Positions 62,138-64,000 of a stretch of 64,000 nucleotides of DNA are shown here, one piece after another; positions within the stretch are counted from its first letter, which is position 1; every line of letters begins with the position of its first letter. A model generated the notes under the pieces. That model was not told the origin of the DNA, searched no databases, and saw nothing but the letters and a program-made list of their open reading frames with translations. A program made the translations under genes and the position numbers. The stretch comes from Ulva prolifera (Eukaryota > Chlorophyta > Ulvophyceae > Ulvales > Ulvaceae), in contig CM041196.1 in NCBI GenBank assembly GCA_023078555.1, forward strand, positions 4,216,001-4,280,000, read 5' to 3'.

Positions 62138-63076
62138 CAATGGCAGAGCAACTAAACAAACCAAGTCAACCTAGGCCAGCTGCCGATGCCCCGATGCGCT
62201 ACCTGCCATGGTGCACAGTTCAGTGCATCAGCTGCATAGAGCTGCGATGTGCAGGAGGCAACAGTGTGGAGCCCTGTGTCTCATCTCGTCATCACTCAAG
62301 CACACAGCATGAGGTCCCGTTCAATCGGAGTTGCCAATATCCTCTTCAGCATACGGCTCAGTACCTTCAGATTTACTTTACTGTACAGAGGGTCACGATC
62401 AGCCAGCCACACGCTAGAGCATTAATATGCATTGCAAGTTGGCAGCCATTGTCGCCCGGTAAATATTGTGTACGATCAAACATTGACAGTCCTGGGAAAG
62501 CACATCACCAGCATAACGTAGCTCAGAGGCCTGAAAGGCCTCACGAACTCAGTGCAATGCCTGGATGAAGGCGCGCACGCAGCTGGGTGTCGTGCTCGCT
62601 GCCAGACCGCACCCATACTTGATGTCATCAACCGCATCTTATTACAAGTACTCCCTCACCGACAGCAAGGAAGCATTGGCTTATGCGCTGCCAGCCTGTG
62701 CTATGACAGGCACAGGCAAACTACAAAGAGCAGCTGGCATTCCCTGGTAGCCAGGTCAGCGAAAGGGCACACTGCTGCTCAGCCTGGTGCATGTTGTATC
62801 TGAAACTGCCGTCGCTCACAGCTGACCCATGGCTTGCTGATCCAGCTAACCTATTGCCTTTGCACCTGGCATGAAATATGTAGCTGCCATCCACCGGCGC
62901 GCCTTCCCACCCTCCTGCGCAGCTGCCCCATACCTATATTATAATATACACAACCAACAGCTGCGGCCATGCATCGCACAACGGGGTGCACTAGACGGCA
63001 CACTCGCTCCGATCAGATCTGCTTACAGGCGCACACGAGCTCGCAGGTGCATCATTGCTAGGTGCCTCGAGCCATG

Positions 63077-63079
63077 GGG

Positions 63080-63110
<31 letters not shown>
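63077..63110. repeat. Poly-G tract (about 30 G)
   Basis: GGGGGGAGGGG followed by an uninterrupted G run. Its length in the assembly may be unreliable. Confidence 0.95.
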
Positions 63111-63112
<2 letters not shown>

Positions 63113-63465
63113 TGGCCACGGATGGAGCACTTGAAAGTAAATTGTTTATACTTTGCTTAACTTGTTTCAGTGACACTCATCGGCACCCTGCAACCGGTGC
63201 GATGCGGCGGCGCAGGAACCGCCGACAGCTACTACAGAGCTTCTGCACAGCGCGCCTCATGCTGACCAGCCTCGCCCTGCCCGGTACATTTCTACAGTGC
63301 ATGCATGACTGCCATGCAATCCTGTCGCGTGGCCAGCCAGCCGCAACGCGATGGCCCCAGCCCCTGTGAATCCGACTGCGATGGCCGGCCCTGCCGCGGC
63401 GCCGACGCTGCGGACGGCACCGGCATCCACGGCGAGCCGCCGCCATCGCACGTGCGGTGCGCGCG

Positions 63466-63693
63466 CTACGCGGCGGCGAGGGCCTTGGAGCCGCGCGCGG
63501 GCTGCACGACGCAGCCGCCGGGCTCCGGGATGGAGGCCTGGTACTTGCGGAGGAGCGCGGCGAGCATGTCGTCGGTCATGGCCTCGAGGTCGAAGCGGGG
63601 CCGCCAGGCCCAGTCCTCGCGCGCGCGGCTGTCGTCGATGCTCGCCGGCCACGTCGCCGCGATGTCCTGCCGGAAGTCTGGCTCGTAGTCGAC
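63466..63693 (-). CDS. Last exon of an L-threonine 3-dehydrogenase-like (epimerase-type SDR) gene, partial
   Basis: A terminal exon of 75 residues plus stop, opening after GCTGCGCAG at 63693. It reads VDYEPDFRQDIAATWPASID then DSRAREDWAWRPRFDLEAM and TDDMLAALLRKYQ. The sequence DFRQ-x-IA-x-(S/T)WP-x-SIDDS-x-AREDW-x-W is the C-terminal signature of short-chain-type L-threonine 3-dehydrogenase, which oxidises threonine to 2-amino-3-ketobutyrate, usually in mitochondria, with NAD. The Rossmann and catalytic YxxxK parts must lie beyond the right edge. A tail rich in Ala and Pro follows the conserved part. Confidence 0.8.
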   Translation of the reverse strand, partial: VDYEPDFRQDIAATWPASIDDSRAREDWAWRPRFDLEAMTDDMLAALLRKYQASIPEPGGCVVQPARGSKALAAA

Positions 63694-64000
63694 CTGCGCA
63701 GCCCTCCCCTCAGTCACGCCGCCGCGGCAAGACGTAACATGTTGGATGTGATTTGTGTGCAGAAGAGGCAGCTTTGGACCAAAGTAAATCTTTGTCCACA
63801 GCAGGCATCACAGTCCACCCGTACGGACAGCCTCGCTGTGGTCGGGTCGTGCAGCGACGGGCGGTATCGCAGAGGACAGGGACGGAGCCAATGCGCATGC
63901 ATGCAATTGCTCGAACCACCACCACCACCACCACCACCACGACCACCACCGTGACCGCAGGGCGCGAGGTGCCGTGCCAGGCGACAGGTCCAAGCAGTAC
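63694..64000 (-). other. Intron of the threonine dehydrogenase-like gene with (CCA)n repeat
   Basis: The stretch upstream of the last exon shows no epimerase-like coding. A (CCA)n array lies at 63911-63953; the poly-Trp and poly-Pro frames across it are artefacts. Confidence 0.6.

Larger units (their letters stand above)
59037..63465. other. Intergenic, no supported gene
   Basis: 4.4 kb with short frames on both strands and no family motifs. It holds two hairpins with shared arms (61878-61922, 62105-62137), one copy of a dispersed 60-bp motif (62331) and a poly-G tract (63077). The 3' ends of the two flanking convergent genes lie at its borders. Confidence 0.5.

Overview
This is a gene-dense, GC-rich nuclear segment of a eukaryote, most likely a unicellular green alga. 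No bacterial operons, rRNA or CRISPR are visible. Genes are broken by many introns of about 100-2,700 bp. The set includes a plant-type DEX1 FG-GAP protein, a DUF1295 reductase-like membrane protein, a COQ8-type ADCK kinase, an auxilin-like J protein, a bZIP factor of the algal type and a fructose-2,6-bisphosphatase. I infer Viridiplantae mainly from DEX1, DUF1295 and the bZIP; the exact lineage is not proven.

Layout. 0-0.6 kb: one exon of a gene running in from the left (+). 1.2-1.9 kb: intronless HEMK2/MTQ2 methyltransferase (-). 2.4-4.3 kb: five-exon DUF1295 gene (-). 4.8-5.8 kb: unassigned small gene (-). 6.8-11.7 kb: seven phase-compatible exons (-) of an unassigned gene with an RNase PH-like stretch; one intron carries a (CA)n tract of about 150 bp. 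12-20.9 kb: mostly intergenic with a few isolated exon-like pieces. 21.0-24.4 kb: five-exon bZIP gene of about 808 residues (-). 24.5-31.9 kb: accessory region rich in 3' ends of a LINE-like retroelement, some only 35-66 bp long and flanked by perfect 16-bp target-site duplications. 31.9-42.9 kb: eleven-exon DEX1 (-). 43.5-48.8 kb: six-exon COQ8 kinase (-), with a 177-bp tandem repeat in an intron. 49.6-52.8 kb: auxilin-like protein (-). 52.8-55 kb: low-confidence Cys-rich coding pieces (-). 55.5-59.0 kb: bisphosphatase-only member of the PFK-2/FBPase-2 family (+). 59-63.4 kb: intergenic with hairpins. 63.5-64 kb: last exon of an L-threonine 3-dehydrogenase-like gene running off the right edge (-).

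The genes are ordinary housekeeping neighbours and do not form a pathway. Exon joins were worked out by hand from protein-family conservation, splice sites and phase. In 29 introns whose ends I could set, 19 start GTGCG and two need a GC donor. No LTR retroelement, Polinton, virus copy or toxin gene was recognised.
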